A stretch of DNA of 64,000 nt from Mesobacillus boroniphilus (GCF_018424685.1 NZ_QTKX01000002.1:558001-622000), one strand, 5' to 3'; shown: positions 9,551-17,740, counted from the first letter of the stretch. A program made the numbers and translations. The notes: generated by a model not told the origin, from the sequence alone.

Positions 9551-9907
9551 ATGAGATGGATGTTAGGAATTGTCATTAACGCTGTTCTCTTCATGGCTCT
9601 CGCCGGTTACTTCGAGAATGAAATTTATCTATCTGGTTTTGGCGCCGCTCTTGGAGCCAGTTTCATTCTATCGATATTGAATGTTCTGGTTAAGCCGGTC
9701 TTGATTTTGCTGACGCTTCCAGTGACGGTGCTTAGCTTGGGATTATTCTTGTTTGTCATCAATGCGATCACTTTGATGCTGACAGATAGTTTGATGGGAA
9801 GCTCATTCGAGATATCCAGTTTTGGAATGGCGCTGCTTACGGCGATCATTATGTCAGTCGCAAACCTGATTATCCAGAACACGTTATTGCGTAAATCAAA
9901 AGAATAG
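9551..9907 (+). CDS. yvlD: YvlD, phage-holin superfamily IV membrane protein
   Basis: A 118-residue protein with about four transmembrane helices and the KPVLILLTLPVTVLSLGLF segment typical of the YvlD/DUF360 family. Despite the holin-superfamily label it is a chromosomal membrane protein. B. subtilis YvlD has been reported to contribute to resistance against LiaI-linked envelope agents and bacteriocins; that is recalled knowledge, not visible here. The ribosome site GGAAGGG lies in the end of yvlC. It is the last gene of the operon, before a bidirectional terminator. Confidence 0.8.
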   Translation: MRWMLGIVINAVLFMALAGYFENEIYLSGFGAALGASFILSILNVLVKPVLILLTLPVTVLSLGLFLFVINAITLMLTDSLMGSSFEISSFGMALLTAIIMSVANLIIQNTLLRKSKE

Positions 9908-9910
9908 AGA

Positions 9911-9940
9911 AAAGGCCGGCACATAAGTGTCGGCCTTTAT
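9911..9940. terminator. Bidirectional terminator between yvlD and the amidase gene
   Basis: AAAGGCCGGCAC (9911-9922) pairs with GTGTCGGCCTTT (9927-9938) around an ATAA loop. T-rich tracts occur on both sides, so it can serve the convergent yvl operon and the amidase gene. Confidence 0.85.
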
Positions 9941-10672
9941 CTATTCTTTGTCTATATAGACATCAAAGCCAGCTTTCCTTAAGCGCTCAGCAAGCTCTTG
10001 GGCGTTTTCTTCATCTTCGAACGCTCCTGCCTGGACTTTATAAAGCCCGTCTTTCTTGGCTGAGGCAGGGGATTTGGAAGATGGCGCATCAGGTGCCGGT
10101 GTTGGTGCAGTATTGGCCTTGCGCTGGAGCCTGAACTGTTCGGCTAATGCTTTTACAATGCCTTCCGCAATCGTTCGGCGGTATGTTTCAGAACGCAGTA
10201 ATTTGATTTCATTCCGGTTTGTCATGAATCCACATTCCACTAGCACGGCGTCCATTTTCGTTTCCCGTAGGACATGGAAATCGGCTGTTTTTACACCACG
10301 GTTTTCTAGGCCCGTTGAGATGACAAGATTGCGCTGAATCTTTTGGGCTAACTGATAAGCCACAGGCGGCCTTGTTGGATAGACAAAAGTTTCAATCCCG
10401 CCGACATTGCTCCAGCCGCCACCACCAAATGCATTGGCATGAATCGAAACAAATATATCTACATTCAGGCTGTTCGCCTTATCTGTCCTAGCCTTCAATG
10501 ATACATCCCGCTGATCGGAATGAGAAAAATACACTGTGACATTCTTATAGTTTGCCAGCAGCTGTTTGGCATAATTCGCCACAGCCCTGTTAAACTCATA
10601 TTCTCTCATACCATCAGGACTTCGCTTACCCGGGGTGTTGTAGCCATGCCCAGCATCAAGCATGATCTTCAA
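9941..10672 (-). CDS. N-acetylmuramoyl-L-alanine amidase with SPOR domain, CwlC-like
   Basis: A 243-residue zinc amidase (Amidase_3, about residues 1-175) that cuts the lactyl-peptide bond of peptidoglycan, plus a C-terminal SPOR repeat (about 208-243: LYKVQAGAFEDEENAQELAE). Zinc ligands fit DAGHG, the glutamate of REYEF and the histidine of SIHANA. The catalytic glutamate is in VECGFM. There is no signal peptide, as in B. subtilis CwlC, a mother-cell lysis enzyme made late in sporulation. Only one SPOR repeat is present. The TTG at 10672 fits the GGAAGGTG ribosome site better than the GTG at 10681, which touches it. The family is certain; the sporulation role is inferred. Confidence 0.85.
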   Translation of the reverse strand: MKIMLDAGHGYNTPGKRSPDGMREYEFNRAVANYAKQLLANYKNVTVYFSHSDQRDVSLKARTDKANSLNVDIFVSIHANAFGGGGWSNVGGIETFVYPTRPPVAYQLAQKIQRNLVISTGLENRGVKTADFHVLRETKMDAVLVECGFMTNRNEIKLLRSETYRRTIAEGIVKALAEQFRLQRKANTAPTPAPDAPSSKSPASAKKDGLYKVQAGAFEDEENAQELAERLRKAGFDVYIDKE

Positions 10673-10848
10673 GATTATCACACCTTCCGATAAAAGATTT
10701 CCTCATCAGTATATATATGACCAAAGGCGGAAAAAGGACATAGTGACATTTGATAATGGCTGTTTTTAAACATAATATTGTTTATTGTAACCAATCTTCC
10801 AACCGCTTTTACAAAGATTTCGGGGTCTTCCTCCAAAAATTTCAGCAA

Positions 10849-11076
10849 TTACTTATTTAATTCGAAAATATCTTCCACCCGCTGGGACATAAATTCATGG
10901 GCATCCTGGATTCCGATGTTATAAAAATGAGGTGCGAGCTTATCGGCAACAAATTCAAGAACCAGCAAGGCAGCCAGATCCCCTAGCTCCTCACCGCGTT
11001 CTTCAAGGAAATATTTTTTAATTTCATCCGTCATTTGGTTCTTCACGTGATCATCAACCTGGAAATTCTTAAGCAT
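10849..11076 (-). CDS. DUF2164 family protein
   Basis: A 75-residue acidic helical protein that I recognise as DUF2164 from its layout: MTDEIKKYFLEERGEELGDLAALLVLEFVADKLAPHFYNIGIQDA. These proteins are about 80 residues long and of unknown function. The ATG follows AAGGAG at a good distance. It stands alone. The 170 bases between it and the amidase hold no visible gene. Confidence 0.75.
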   Translation of the reverse strand: MLKNFQVDDHVKNQMTDEIKKYFLEERGEELGDLAALLVLEFVADKLAPHFYNIGIQDAHEFMSQRVEDIFELNK

Positions 11077-11228
11077 GGTATCTACTCCTTCTTGGTAATC
11101 TATTACCCCATTCTAATCCAATGAGACAAACATTTCGACAAATGCGTTCGATTATTTCCGTGGAAATAAGCTAGGATTAACTTGCCTTTCGACATTTCGT
11201 GAAGACTGGCTCAATTTCGATCTATTAA

Positions 11229-11258
11229 AGAAAAAAGAGACCCTAATAGGATCTCTTC
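11229..11258 (-). terminator. Terminator after nagR
   Basis: On the minus strand AGAGATCC and GGGTCTCT form a stem followed by TTTTTC. It closes the amino-sugar operon. Confidence 0.8.
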
Positions 11259-11264
11259 AAATAA

Positions 11265-11990
11265 TCAGCCACGCTGCATGGTGTGTACGAATTTGTATCG
11301 GTCTGCTCGATAGGCTGATTTGACGAATTCAAATGGAGTGCCATCCTTTAAATAAGAAGTCCTGAGAATCAGCAGGACGGGGGAGCCTTTTTCGATTTCC
11401 AGGAGGCGCAGTTCCTGTTCCTTCGCAATAGACGCTTCTATTTGCTGTGTGGCCTCGTGGATCGTAAGCGATAATTTCTCTTCGATATAATGGTAAAGTG
11501 ACTGGTTGATGATTTCCTCTGTCAATCCCTTGACCAGATTTGCTGGCAGATAGGTGGTTTCAAGGGCCATTGGTACATTATCTGCAAGCCTGACACGTTT
11601 GATTTCGTATACTGGTGTATTTTCACTTATCTTGAGACGATCGGCTACTTCCCGTCCGGATGGAATAATTTCAAACGAAACAAGTCTGCTTCCGGGAGTG
11701 AAGCCGCGTTCTTTCATATCTTCTGTGAAACTTGTCAATCCCTGCAGACGCTGTTCGACCTTCTTTTTGTTCACGAACGTGCCTTTGCCTTTTTGCCGGT
11801 ATAAATATCCGTCATTCACAAGGTTTGTCAATGCCTGCCTGATGGTCATCCTGCTGATTTGGAACATGTCTGCATAGACGCGTTCTGAGGGAATCGCTTC
11901 ATCTGGCTGGAGGTCGCCGTTGTCGATTTGGGCTTTGATATACTCCTCAAGCTGGTGGTAAATAGGTATTGGTGAATTTTTATCAATCAT
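11265..11990 (-). CDS. nagR: GntR/HutC-type repressor of N-acetylglucosamine genes
   Basis: A 241-residue regulator with an N-terminal GntR winged helix (about 8-72: PSERVYADMFQISRMTIRQALTNLVNDGYL) and a C-terminal UTRA effector domain (about 90-235). It corresponds to B. subtilis NagR (YvoA), which binds dre sites and is released by glucosamine 6-phosphate or GlcNAc 6-phosphate. It is the last gene after nagA-nagB, the same order as in B. subtilis. Matching dre-like sequences lie at 14034-14087 and 17599-17614, supporting autoregulation of the operon. No MurR (RpiR-type) regulator is nearby, so NagR probably also controls the MurNAc genes. Confidence 0.9.
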   Translation of the reverse strand: MIDKNSPIPIYHQLEEYIKAQIDNGDLQPDEAIPSERVYADMFQISRMTIRQALTNLVNDGYLYRQKGKGTFVNKKKVEQRLQGLTSFTEDMKERGFTPGSRLVSFEIIPSGREVADRLKISENTPVYEIKRVRLADNVPMALETTYLPANLVKGLTEEIINQSLYHYIEEKLSLTIHEATQQIEASIAKEQELRLLEIEKGSPVLLILRTSYLKDGTPFEFVKSAYRADRYKFVHTMQRG

Positions 11991-12031
11991 AGGTCATTCT
12001 CCTGACTGTTGCAATTTTTCAGAAGGAGGCT

Positions 12032-12757
12032 TTAAAGAAATGCTGTCGCTTCTTTATCGGCGAAAATCGTTACATTTTGGTGAGTTTTGAGAACAGAGGC
12101 AGGGAATTGCTCGTTAATTTCGCCATTCATTAAACGAGCAAGTGCTTTTGCCTTTGAAGCACCTGAAACAAGCAGGAAGATTTCTTTACAGTCCATAATT
12201 GAGGCGATTCCCATGGTAATTGCTTGCTTAGGAACGTCTTCTAATGATTCGAAAAATCTTGCGTTTGCCTTGCGCGTGCTTTCTGCCAGGTCGATGATAT
12301 GCGTTCTGCTATCGAAGGGTGTTCCTGGTTCGTTAAAACCAATATGGCCGTTCTGTCCAATCCCGAGAATCTGGAGGTCGATGCCGCCATGTTCGTTAAT
12401 GAACTGTTCATAGCGACTGCATTCCTCGTCCAGATTCTTCGCCGTTCCATCTGGAATATGCGTCTGGTCAAGCGGAATATCAATGTGTTCAAATAAATTT
12501 TCACACATAAAGTAGTGATAGCTATTTCGATCTTTTTTCGGGATGCCAATGTACTCATCCAGATTGAACGTGTTCATTTCTTTGTAGGAAGTCTTATTTT
12601 GCTTATGGTCTCTGATGAGCTCTTTATAAAGGCCCGTTGGCGTACTCCCGGTAGCAAGTCCAAGGTTTAGTGATGGGTTTTTCTTGATTTGTAAGATGAT
12701 TTCCTCTGCAGCTAGCTGGCTAAGCTTCTCGTAATTTGATGTAGAAATCAGTTTCAA
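12032..12757 (-). CDS. nagB: Glucosamine-6-phosphate deaminase
   Basis: NagB converts glucosamine 6-phosphate to fructose 6-phosphate and ammonia, linking amino-sugar breakdown to glycolysis. The 241-residue protein has the usual length, with the LGLATGSTPTGLY phosphate loop (about 32-44), NLDEYIG and the GIGQNGHIGFNEPGTPF active-site segment. The start is TTG at 12757, with GAGGTG seven bases upstream. It lies 27 bases after nagA. Confidence 0.95.
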   Translation of the reverse strand: MKLISTSNYEKLSQLAAEEIILQIKKNPSLNLGLATGSTPTGLYKELIRDHKQNKTSYKEMNTFNLDEYIGIPKKDRNSYHYFMCENLFEHIDIPLDQTHIPDGTAKNLDEECSRYEQFINEHGGIDLQILGIGQNGHIGFNEPGTPFDSRTHIIDLAESTRKANARFFESLEDVPKQAITMGIASIMDCKEIFLLVSGASKAKALARLMNGEINEQFPASVLKTHQNVTIFADKEATAFL

Positions 12758-12784
12758 ATGTCATCACCTCTTTCAAAGCTTAGT

Positions 12785-13954
12785 TTAACGGGTATAGCTG
12801 AAGACTCCACGGCAAAACGCCATGGCGACCTCATGGTTACGGTCCAGTATGACAAGGTCGGCGTCCTTACCTGAAGCAATGCTACCCTTTCGGTCAAAAA
12901 CCTTCAGCTGCCTGGCGGGATTTTCACTGGCAAGCTTCACTGCTTCTTCAAGGCTGATGCCTGTGAATTCCATCATGTTTTTCAAAGAGTCTTTCATTTT
13001 TAAAATACTTCCAGCAAGCGTGCCATCAGCTAAAAGAGCTTTTCCGTCTGCAACACTGACTTCCTGTCCGCCAAGGTCATAGATGCCATTTTTAAGGCAT
13101 TTCGCTCTCATTGAGTCGGTGATCAAAATGACACCATCAGTTCCTTTGGCGCGAATCGATAAATCGAGCATTTCGGGGACGACATGGATGCCGTCTGCAA
13201 TCATTTCAATTTTCAACTCGTCAAAAAGCAGGGCGGCACCAGCGACACCTGGATCTCGATGATGCATCCCGCGCATGCCATTGAATAGATGGGTAACATG
13301 GGTTGCCCCGGCTTTAACGGCTTCTGCCATTTGGCCGTAGGTAGCATCCGAATGTCCTACCGAAGCGATGACACCATTCCCGGCTAAATAAGCAATGAGT
13401 TCATTGCCATTTTCTTTTTCTGGGGCCAGCGTGACAAGTTTGATATTGTTTCCCGACGCTTCCTGCATCTTTGCGAACAGTTCGATATCCGGTTCGATAA
13501 TATGTTCCTCAGGCTGGGCTCCTTTGCGGGATTCATTGATGAAAGGTCCTTCCAAATGGATTCCGAGCATCTCTGCTTTACCTGGCTTGTTATGATGGCT
13601 GATATAATCAGCAGCATTTTCCAATCCTTTTATTATGGCTTTTTGCCCCTGGGTGATGGTGGTTGCCAGGAAGCTCGTTGTTCCTTCCTCAGGCAGAATT
13701 GATGCCATTGTCGACAATGCTTCAGTGGTTGCATCCATTGCGTCGGCTCCGCCAGCACCGTGGATATGCACATCGATAAAGCCTGGAACGATTGTGCTGT
13801 CCTCAGGAAGCTCAATGACCTCGGCCTGGTATTGGGGGAGGGGGGAGGCAAGCCCTGTTTCAGCAATCTTCCCATCCTTTATATAAATGTATCCTTTTTC
13901 AATCATACCCTCTTCGGTCAATACGCTGGCATTGATGAGCAATAAATCCTTCAT
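12785..13954 (-). CDS. nagA: N-acetylglucosamine-6-phosphate deacetylase
   Basis: NagA removes the acetyl group from GlcNAc 6-phosphate to give glucosamine 6-phosphate for NagB. The 389-residue amidohydrolase has HIH at 63-65, HLEGPF, the metal-binding histidines in VGHSDATY and HLFNGM, and the catalytic aspartate in ILITDSM. An AGGTGAT ribosome site precedes the ATG. It has its own probable promoter whose -35 lies inside a NagR operator, besides read-through from murQ. Confidence 0.96.
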   Translation of the reverse strand: MKDLLLINASVLTEEGMIEKGYIYIKDGKIAETGLASPLPQYQAEVIELPEDSTIVPGFIDVHIHGAGGADAMDATTEALSTMASILPEEGTTSFLATTITQGQKAIIKGLENAADYISHHNKPGKAEMLGIHLEGPFINESRKGAQPEEHIIEPDIELFAKMQEASGNNIKLVTLAPEKENGNELIAYLAGNGVIASVGHSDATYGQMAEAVKAGATHVTHLFNGMRGMHHRDPGVAGAALLFDELKIEMIADGIHVVPEMLDLSIRAKGTDGVILITDSMRAKCLKNGIYDLGGQEVSVADGKALLADGTLAGSILKMKDSLKNMMEFTGISLEEAVKLASENPARQLKVFDRKGSIASGKDADLVILDRNHEVAMAFCRGVFSYTR

Positions 13955-14012
13955 TTTATATCACCTGAAAGTTATGTCCTCGTTCTTCTTTTCTTTACCC
14001 TCTGTTACTTAT

Positions 14013-14041
14013 ATTATACAAATACCTGCAGGGGTTGTCTA
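14013..14041 (-). promoter_or_regulatory. nagA promoter
   Basis: On the minus strand TAGACA (14041-14036) and TATAAT (14018-14013) are separated by exactly 17 bases, about 60 bases before the nagA ATG. The -35 is embedded in the dre-like operator at 14034-14045, which explains repression. Confidence 0.75.
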
Positions 14042-14087
14042 TACCGCACTTAATTACGCAAGGTGACTACAAGGTGGTATAGACAAT
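14034..14087. promoter_or_regulatory. Paired NagR operators (dre) before nagA
   Basis: GTTGTCTATACC (14034-14045) and GGTATAGACAAT (14076-14087) are inverted copies differing at one position, spaced about 42 bases apart (four helical turns). They match the dre consensus built on GGTATAGACAAC known for B. subtilis NagR. The outer copy abuts the murQ stop codon. Confidence 0.8.
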
Positions 14088-15002
14088 CTATTTTGCGCCA
14101 CCTTTGTAAAAATTGCTGATGGCATCCCGCAGGTAGCCGTCGTGCTTTTCCAATAGCTCTTTTACTTCAGTTCCCCTGAGCCCCGTAGTGATTTGGAGTA
14201 TGGCAGCTTTCGTATGATAGTTTTGTTCCTTGATTGCCGCTCTTGCTTCCTCATCAGAAGCACCGGTTGCCATCTTGACGATATTGACGGCGCGGTTATG
14301 TAGCTTTTCGTTCGTCATCTGTACATCAACCATCAGGTTGCCATACACTTTGCCCAGTTTGATCATTGAAGCGGTAGAGAGCATGTTCAAAATCAATTTC
14401 TGGGCAGTGCCAGCTTTCATCCTTGTGGAACCGGTGATGACTTCCGGCCCGACGACTGCGGCAATTGTGTGTTCGGAGATTTTCTCCATTTCGGAGTCCT
14501 TGCTGCAAACGACAGATACAGTCAGGGCACCGATTTTCTTTGCATACTCTAGTGCACCAATCGTATAAGGTGTGCGTCCGCTGGCAGCGATCCCGACAAC
14601 GATGTCTTTATCCGTAAGATTGATGTTTACCAGATCAGCCTTACCCAGCTTTTTGTCATCCTCGACACCTTCGAGTGCTTCGGTCATAGCTTCCTTGCCG
14701 CCGGCTATGATTCCGATGACAAGTCCTGGATCGGTTCCGAACGTGGGAGGGCATTCGGAAGCATCGATTATTCCGAGTCGTCCGGAAGTCCCCGCACCAA
14801 TATAAATAAGCCGGCCGCCTTTATTGAAGGCAGCGACAATCCTGTCGACAACCTCCGAAATATTCGGAACCTGCCTTGCGAGCACGTTCGGAACGAGGGT
14901 GTCCTCCTGGTTGATGATGGTGATGATTTCCTCTGTCGACATCAAGTCGATATTCATTGATTTCGGGTTTTGCTGTTCTGTATTAAGCTTTGCGATCTCC
15001 AT
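14088..15002 (-). CDS. murQ: N-acetylmuramic acid 6-phosphate etherase
   Basis: MurQ cleaves the lactyl ether of MurNAc 6-phosphate to give GlcNAc 6-phosphate (the NagA substrate) and lactate. The 304-residue SIS-fold protein shows IGAGTSGRLG, the DASECPPTFG catalytic segment and GSTRMKAGTAQK. The start ATG at 15002 lies six bases after GAGGG; an ATG at 15008 touches that site. The gene overlaps mupG by 20 bases, so translation is probably coupled. Confidence 0.95.
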   Translation of the reverse strand: MEIAKLNTEQQNPKSMNIDLMSTEEIITIINQEDTLVPNVLARQVPNISEVVDRIVAAFNKGGRLIYIGAGTSGRLGIIDASECPPTFGTDPGLVIGIIAGGKEAMTEALEGVEDDKKLGKADLVNINLTDKDIVVGIAASGRTPYTIGALEYAKKIGALTVSVVCSKDSEMEKISEHTIAAVVGPEVITGSTRMKAGTAQKLILNMLSTASMIKLGKVYGNLMVDVQMTNEKLHNRAVNIVKMATGASDEEARAAIKEQNYHTKAAILQITTGLRGTEVKELLEKHDGYLRDAISNFYKGGAK

Positions 15003-16068
15003 GTCCATCCCTCACAATAAACTGAAATTTTTGCCCTGCTTTGACTTCTGTAAGCAAAGGCAAGTCTTCTTGTATTACTTTTCCGATGCAATTCACTTTT
15101 TCATCCTTTGGCAGGTCATTGGTCGCAATCTGCAATTCACCTGCATACCGCCCGTATAGCTCGTTGTCGATGGTGATTGTCCCGCGTTGCCTTTCCTCCT
15201 GATTATAAGGAGGGATCAGATTTTCTCCTTTTGAGGCAAAGGCACGTGATTCAACTGCTCTGATTACATCGCGGGCAGGATCCATCCGGTTGGTCAGCGG
15301 CGTGCCGAATAGTTCGGAATGCTCCCAGCTTTCGGCCTCAATCCGAAGCGGAATGATTTTTTTATCAAGAAAAGTCATTAACTCCAGCTGTTCGTCCGTT
15401 GCAGTGTGGTCCCCAATCAAGATCTTATCGGTAAAACAAGAAAACATTAGCTCTGCAGCAGCTATGTGCGGCAGCTGGCCGCGGTGCTTTTCTAGAGTTG
15501 GAAGACCGGAAAACACGGGCCCGCGAAAATCCTTGTCCCCTGGAATGAAAGCCATTGTCGTAATGCCAAATGAATGGAGCAATTTATTTCTTTCAATAAG
15601 GAAATTCTTGTCCAATCCTGTTTCAGGCCGTGGATAAAAATTATGCCACGCTTCGACGTTCTCAGTCTTTATCCCAGCCTCTTTCCATGCCAGAAGTTCA
15701 TCTCTAGTTACCGTGCTGGCGTTGATTCCTATCTTCATTTTATGCGAAAGATTGACAATCTGACTGGTTGTGAACCCATAATCAGCCCTGATTCCAGATA
15801 GTCCCCAATGGAGCAGCTCATCATAATGCTCCCAGTCCAGCCCGAGGTAATCCAATGAGCGGGGGGATACATCAGCCATCAGCTCCATGCTGTGTTTTTT
15901 CGCCAGGGAGCCGAGATTTTGTAAAAGCTCTTTGTACTCAGCTGGATTATCTTCGGGAATATGTAAAGAGGTGAAGATTGAGTTCAGTCCGTATCGAGCT
16001 GCTTTTTCAATCCAGGCAGCATTTTTCTCCATTCGGTCCTTGTTCAAATATACGGAAATGCCAAGCAT
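14983..16068 (-). CDS. mupG: DUF871 protein, probable 6-phospho-N-acetylmuramidase MupG
   Basis: A 361-residue DUF871 protein: an N-terminal TIM-barrel domain beginning LGISVYLNKDR and a C-terminal domain (about 245-361) of cyclophilin-like fold. In Staphylococcus aureus the homologue MupG hydrolyses MurNAc 6-phosphate-GlcNAc disaccharide to MurNAc 6-phosphate and GlcNAc. Placement between murP and murQ supports the same function here. The start ATG at 16068 follows GGAGGG by six bases. The longer frame from 16083 begins with TTG inside that ribosome site. The GlcNAc it would release needs a kinase not seen here. Confidence 0.88.
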   Translation of the reverse strand: MLGISVYLNKDRMEKNAAWIEKAARYGLNSIFTSLHIPEDNPAEYKELLQNLGSLAKKHSMELMADVSPRSLDYLGLDWEHYDELLHWGLSGIRADYGFTTSQIVNLSHKMKIGINASTVTRDELLAWKEAGIKTENVEAWHNFYPRPETGLDKNFLIERNKLLHSFGITTMAFIPGDKDFRGPVFSGLPTLEKHRGQLPHIAAAELMFSCFTDKILIGDHTATDEQLELMTFLDKKIIPLRIEAESWEHSELFGTPLTNRMDPARDVIRAVESRAFASKGENLIPPYNQEERQRGTITIDNELYGRYAGELQIATNDLPKDEKVNCIGKVIQEDLPLLTEVKAGQKFQFIVRDGHGDRKA

Positions 16069-16108
16069 GGGCAATCCCTCCAATCAAAACAAATTAATAG
16101 AAAAGAAG

Positions 16109-16135
16109 AAAGGAGGAAAATAGCTCTCCTCCTTT
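16109..16135 (-). terminator. Hairpin between murP and mupG, possible attenuator
   Basis: On the minus strand AAAGGAGGA and TCCTCCTTT form a perfect 9-bp stem followed by CTTCTTTTC. The weak T tract suggests partial termination or mRNA stabilisation, which would lower the enzymes relative to the transporter. Confidence 0.5.
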
Positions 16136-16149
16136 ACTGTATTTGCATC

Positions 16150-17523
16150 TTAGATACCTTTAGCCATTTCTTCCTTGAAGCCAAACGTCCAGGTGAAGAT
16201 GAACCCGAATACGTAGGCAATCAGAAGTCCAAGCAAGTAGATCAGTATTTGATTTGTATGGACAAGGAATGCAAGCGGGATACCAGAAACCCCGATGGCA
16301 ATCGTTGCGATTTTAAAGAATGCCTGGAATGCTCCGCCGACTGCTGCCCCAAGGCATGCCGTGATGAAGGGACGGCCAAGCGGCAGGGTAACACCGAAAA
16401 TAAGCGGTTCGCCGATGCCAAGCATACCTACTGGCAGTCCGCCCTTGATGACCTTTTTAAGTCTCTCATTCTTTGTTTTAAAATAAATCGCGAATGCTGC
16501 GCCTACCTGTCCTGCACCACCCATTGCGAGGATTGGCAGCAGCGGGTCATCACCAATAGTGTTGATCAATTCCATATGCACAGGAGTCAAGCCTTGGTGC
16601 AAACCTGTAACAACAAGAGGAAGGAATGTCCCGGCAAGAACCAGTCCTGCCAGGATTCCGCCGACATCAAGAAGGCCGAGCAAGCCCTTTGTGATCAAAT
16701 CGGAAATCCATCCGCCAACAGGCTGAAGCACGAATAGTGTAGCGATACCAGTAATCAATAATGATAGAGTAGGAGTAATGATGATATCCAAAGAAGACGG
16801 AACGAATTTACGGATCCGTTTTTCAAGCAATGCAATGAAAGCTGCAGCAAGCATGACGCCAATCAAACCGCCACGTCCAGGTACGAGCGCCTCACCAAAC
16901 AAGGTGATATTCGCAAGACCAGGGTTGATGATCAGGATGCCGGCAGCGCCGCCAAGTGCAGGTGAGCCGCCGAATTCACGGGCCGTATTAATCCCGACAA
17001 ATACACCAAGATAACCGAAGATACCCCAGCCGATCAGGTTGAGAAACTGAATAAGCGTCGATTCAGGATCAGCACCAGAACGGATAATGACATTCGTAAT
17101 TCCCGCAATCAAACCAGATGCGACAATAGCCGGAATCAGCGGAATGAAGATACTGGCGATCCTTCGCAGGAAAAGCTTGAACGGAGTTGCATTTTTCTTG
17201 TTAAGTTCGTCCTTAGTACGGCCGGCAAGTCCCTCTAAAGGATCCGGATCGGACTCGTCTACTAGATTGGCAGTCTTGCCGGTAATCTCTGAAACTTCAT
17301 TCGCCACTTTAGTGACAATTCCAGGTCCCAAAATAATCTGTAACGTTTCTGCTTCTACGACACCGAGCACGCCATCAATTTTCTTGATGCCAGCAAGATC
17401 GACTTTGCTGTAGTCTGCTGGCTTGACGCGAAGGCGGGTCATGCACGAAGCAACATCTGCAATATTGTCCGCGCCGCCAAGCTGCTCAAGTATCTCTCTT
17501 GCCAGGCGTTCTTCATTACGCAT
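16150..17523 (-). CDS. murP: PTS EIIBC transporter, MurNAc type
   Basis: A 457-residue permease. An EIIB domain (about 1-80) carries the phosphorylated cysteine in ASCMTRLRV, and an EIIC domain (about 105-455) has about ten membrane helices and the GIGEPLIFGVTLP motif. It resembles MurP in gating segments such as GLHQGLTPVHMEL and the GGAGQVGAAFAIYF helix. No EIIA domain is attached, so it must borrow the glucose-type EIIA, as MurP does. It imports and phosphorylates MurNAc or MurNAc-GlcNAc. It is first in the operon with mupG, murQ, nagA, nagB and nagR, which fixes the substrate. Ribosome site GAGGGGGA. Confidence 0.9.
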   Translation of the reverse strand: MRNEERLAREILEQLGGADNIADVASCMTRLRVKPADYSKVDLAGIKKIDGVLGVVEAETLQIILGPGIVTKVANEVSEITGKTANLVDESDPDPLEGLAGRTKDELNKKNATPFKLFLRRIASIFIPLIPAIVASGLIAGITNVIIRSGADPESTLIQFLNLIGWGIFGYLGVFVGINTAREFGGSPALGGAAGILIINPGLANITLFGEALVPGRGGLIGVMLAAAFIALLEKRIRKFVPSSLDIIITPTLSLLITGIATLFVLQPVGGWISDLITKGLLGLLDVGGILAGLVLAGTFLPLVVTGLHQGLTPVHMELINTIGDDPLLPILAMGGAGQVGAAFAIYFKTKNERLKKVIKGGLPVGMLGIGEPLIFGVTLPLGRPFITACLGAAVGGAFQAFFKIATIAIGVSGIPLAFLVHTNQILIYLLGLLIAYVFGFIFTWTFGFKEEMAKGI

Positions 17524-17562
17524 GGTGTTTCCCCCTCTTATTATAAAATAATCAGAAAAGAA

Positions 17563-17576
17563 TGAATTCGCTTACA
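17563..17576. promoter_or_regulatory. Probable cre (CcpA) site before murP
   Basis: TGAATTCGCTTACA matches the cre consensus TGWNANCGNTNWCA at all but one fixed position. It lies between the NagR operator and the murP start, where CcpA would block transcription. HprK and Crh, which act in that pathway, are encoded in this window. Confidence 0.6.
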
Positions 17577-17598
17577 AAATGATGATAACAAGTCTACT

Positions 17599-17614
17599 GT
17601 ATAGTTGTCTATAC
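17599..17614. promoter_or_regulatory. NagR operator (dre) before murP
   Basis: GTATAGTTGTCTATAC is a perfect inverted repeat with 6-bp arms and a 4-base centre. It shares the GTTGTCTATACC core with the nagA operators. It lies about 75 bases upstream of murP. Confidence 0.75.
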
Positions 17615-17630
17615 CTTTTTGAAAAAATAT

Positions 17631-17702
17631 AGCTTTGGTACTAGCAGGATCGAGTGGATAATACCAATTCAAATAATCCAAGTGAACCAAAGCTGTTTTT
17701 TA
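17631..17702. terminator. Terminator-like stem-loop between divergent murP and hprK
   Basis: AGCTTTGGT (17631-17639) pairs perfectly with ACCAAAGCT (17686-17694). Inside it, TGGATAAT and ATAATCCA pair with one mismatch. GTTTTTT follows on the plus strand and ATATTTTTTC on the minus strand. No gene ends here, so it may insulate the divergent promoters or be left from a lost gene. Confidence 0.5.
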
Positions 17703-17712
17703 TTCCTTATAT

Positions 17713-17740
17713 TTGGTTCTTCATGAAAAAGTGCTAAAAT
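17713..17740 (+). promoter_or_regulatory. hprK promoter
   Basis: TTGGTT (17713-17718) and TAAAAT (17735-17740) are separated by 16 bases, about 54 bases before the hprK start. Confidence 0.6.

Noticed and set aside
14326..14508. Antisense and alternative-frame ORFs over murQ and other conserved genes
   Set aside because: They follow from codon bias of the true genes on the opposite strand or frame and have no ribosome sites or recognisable products.
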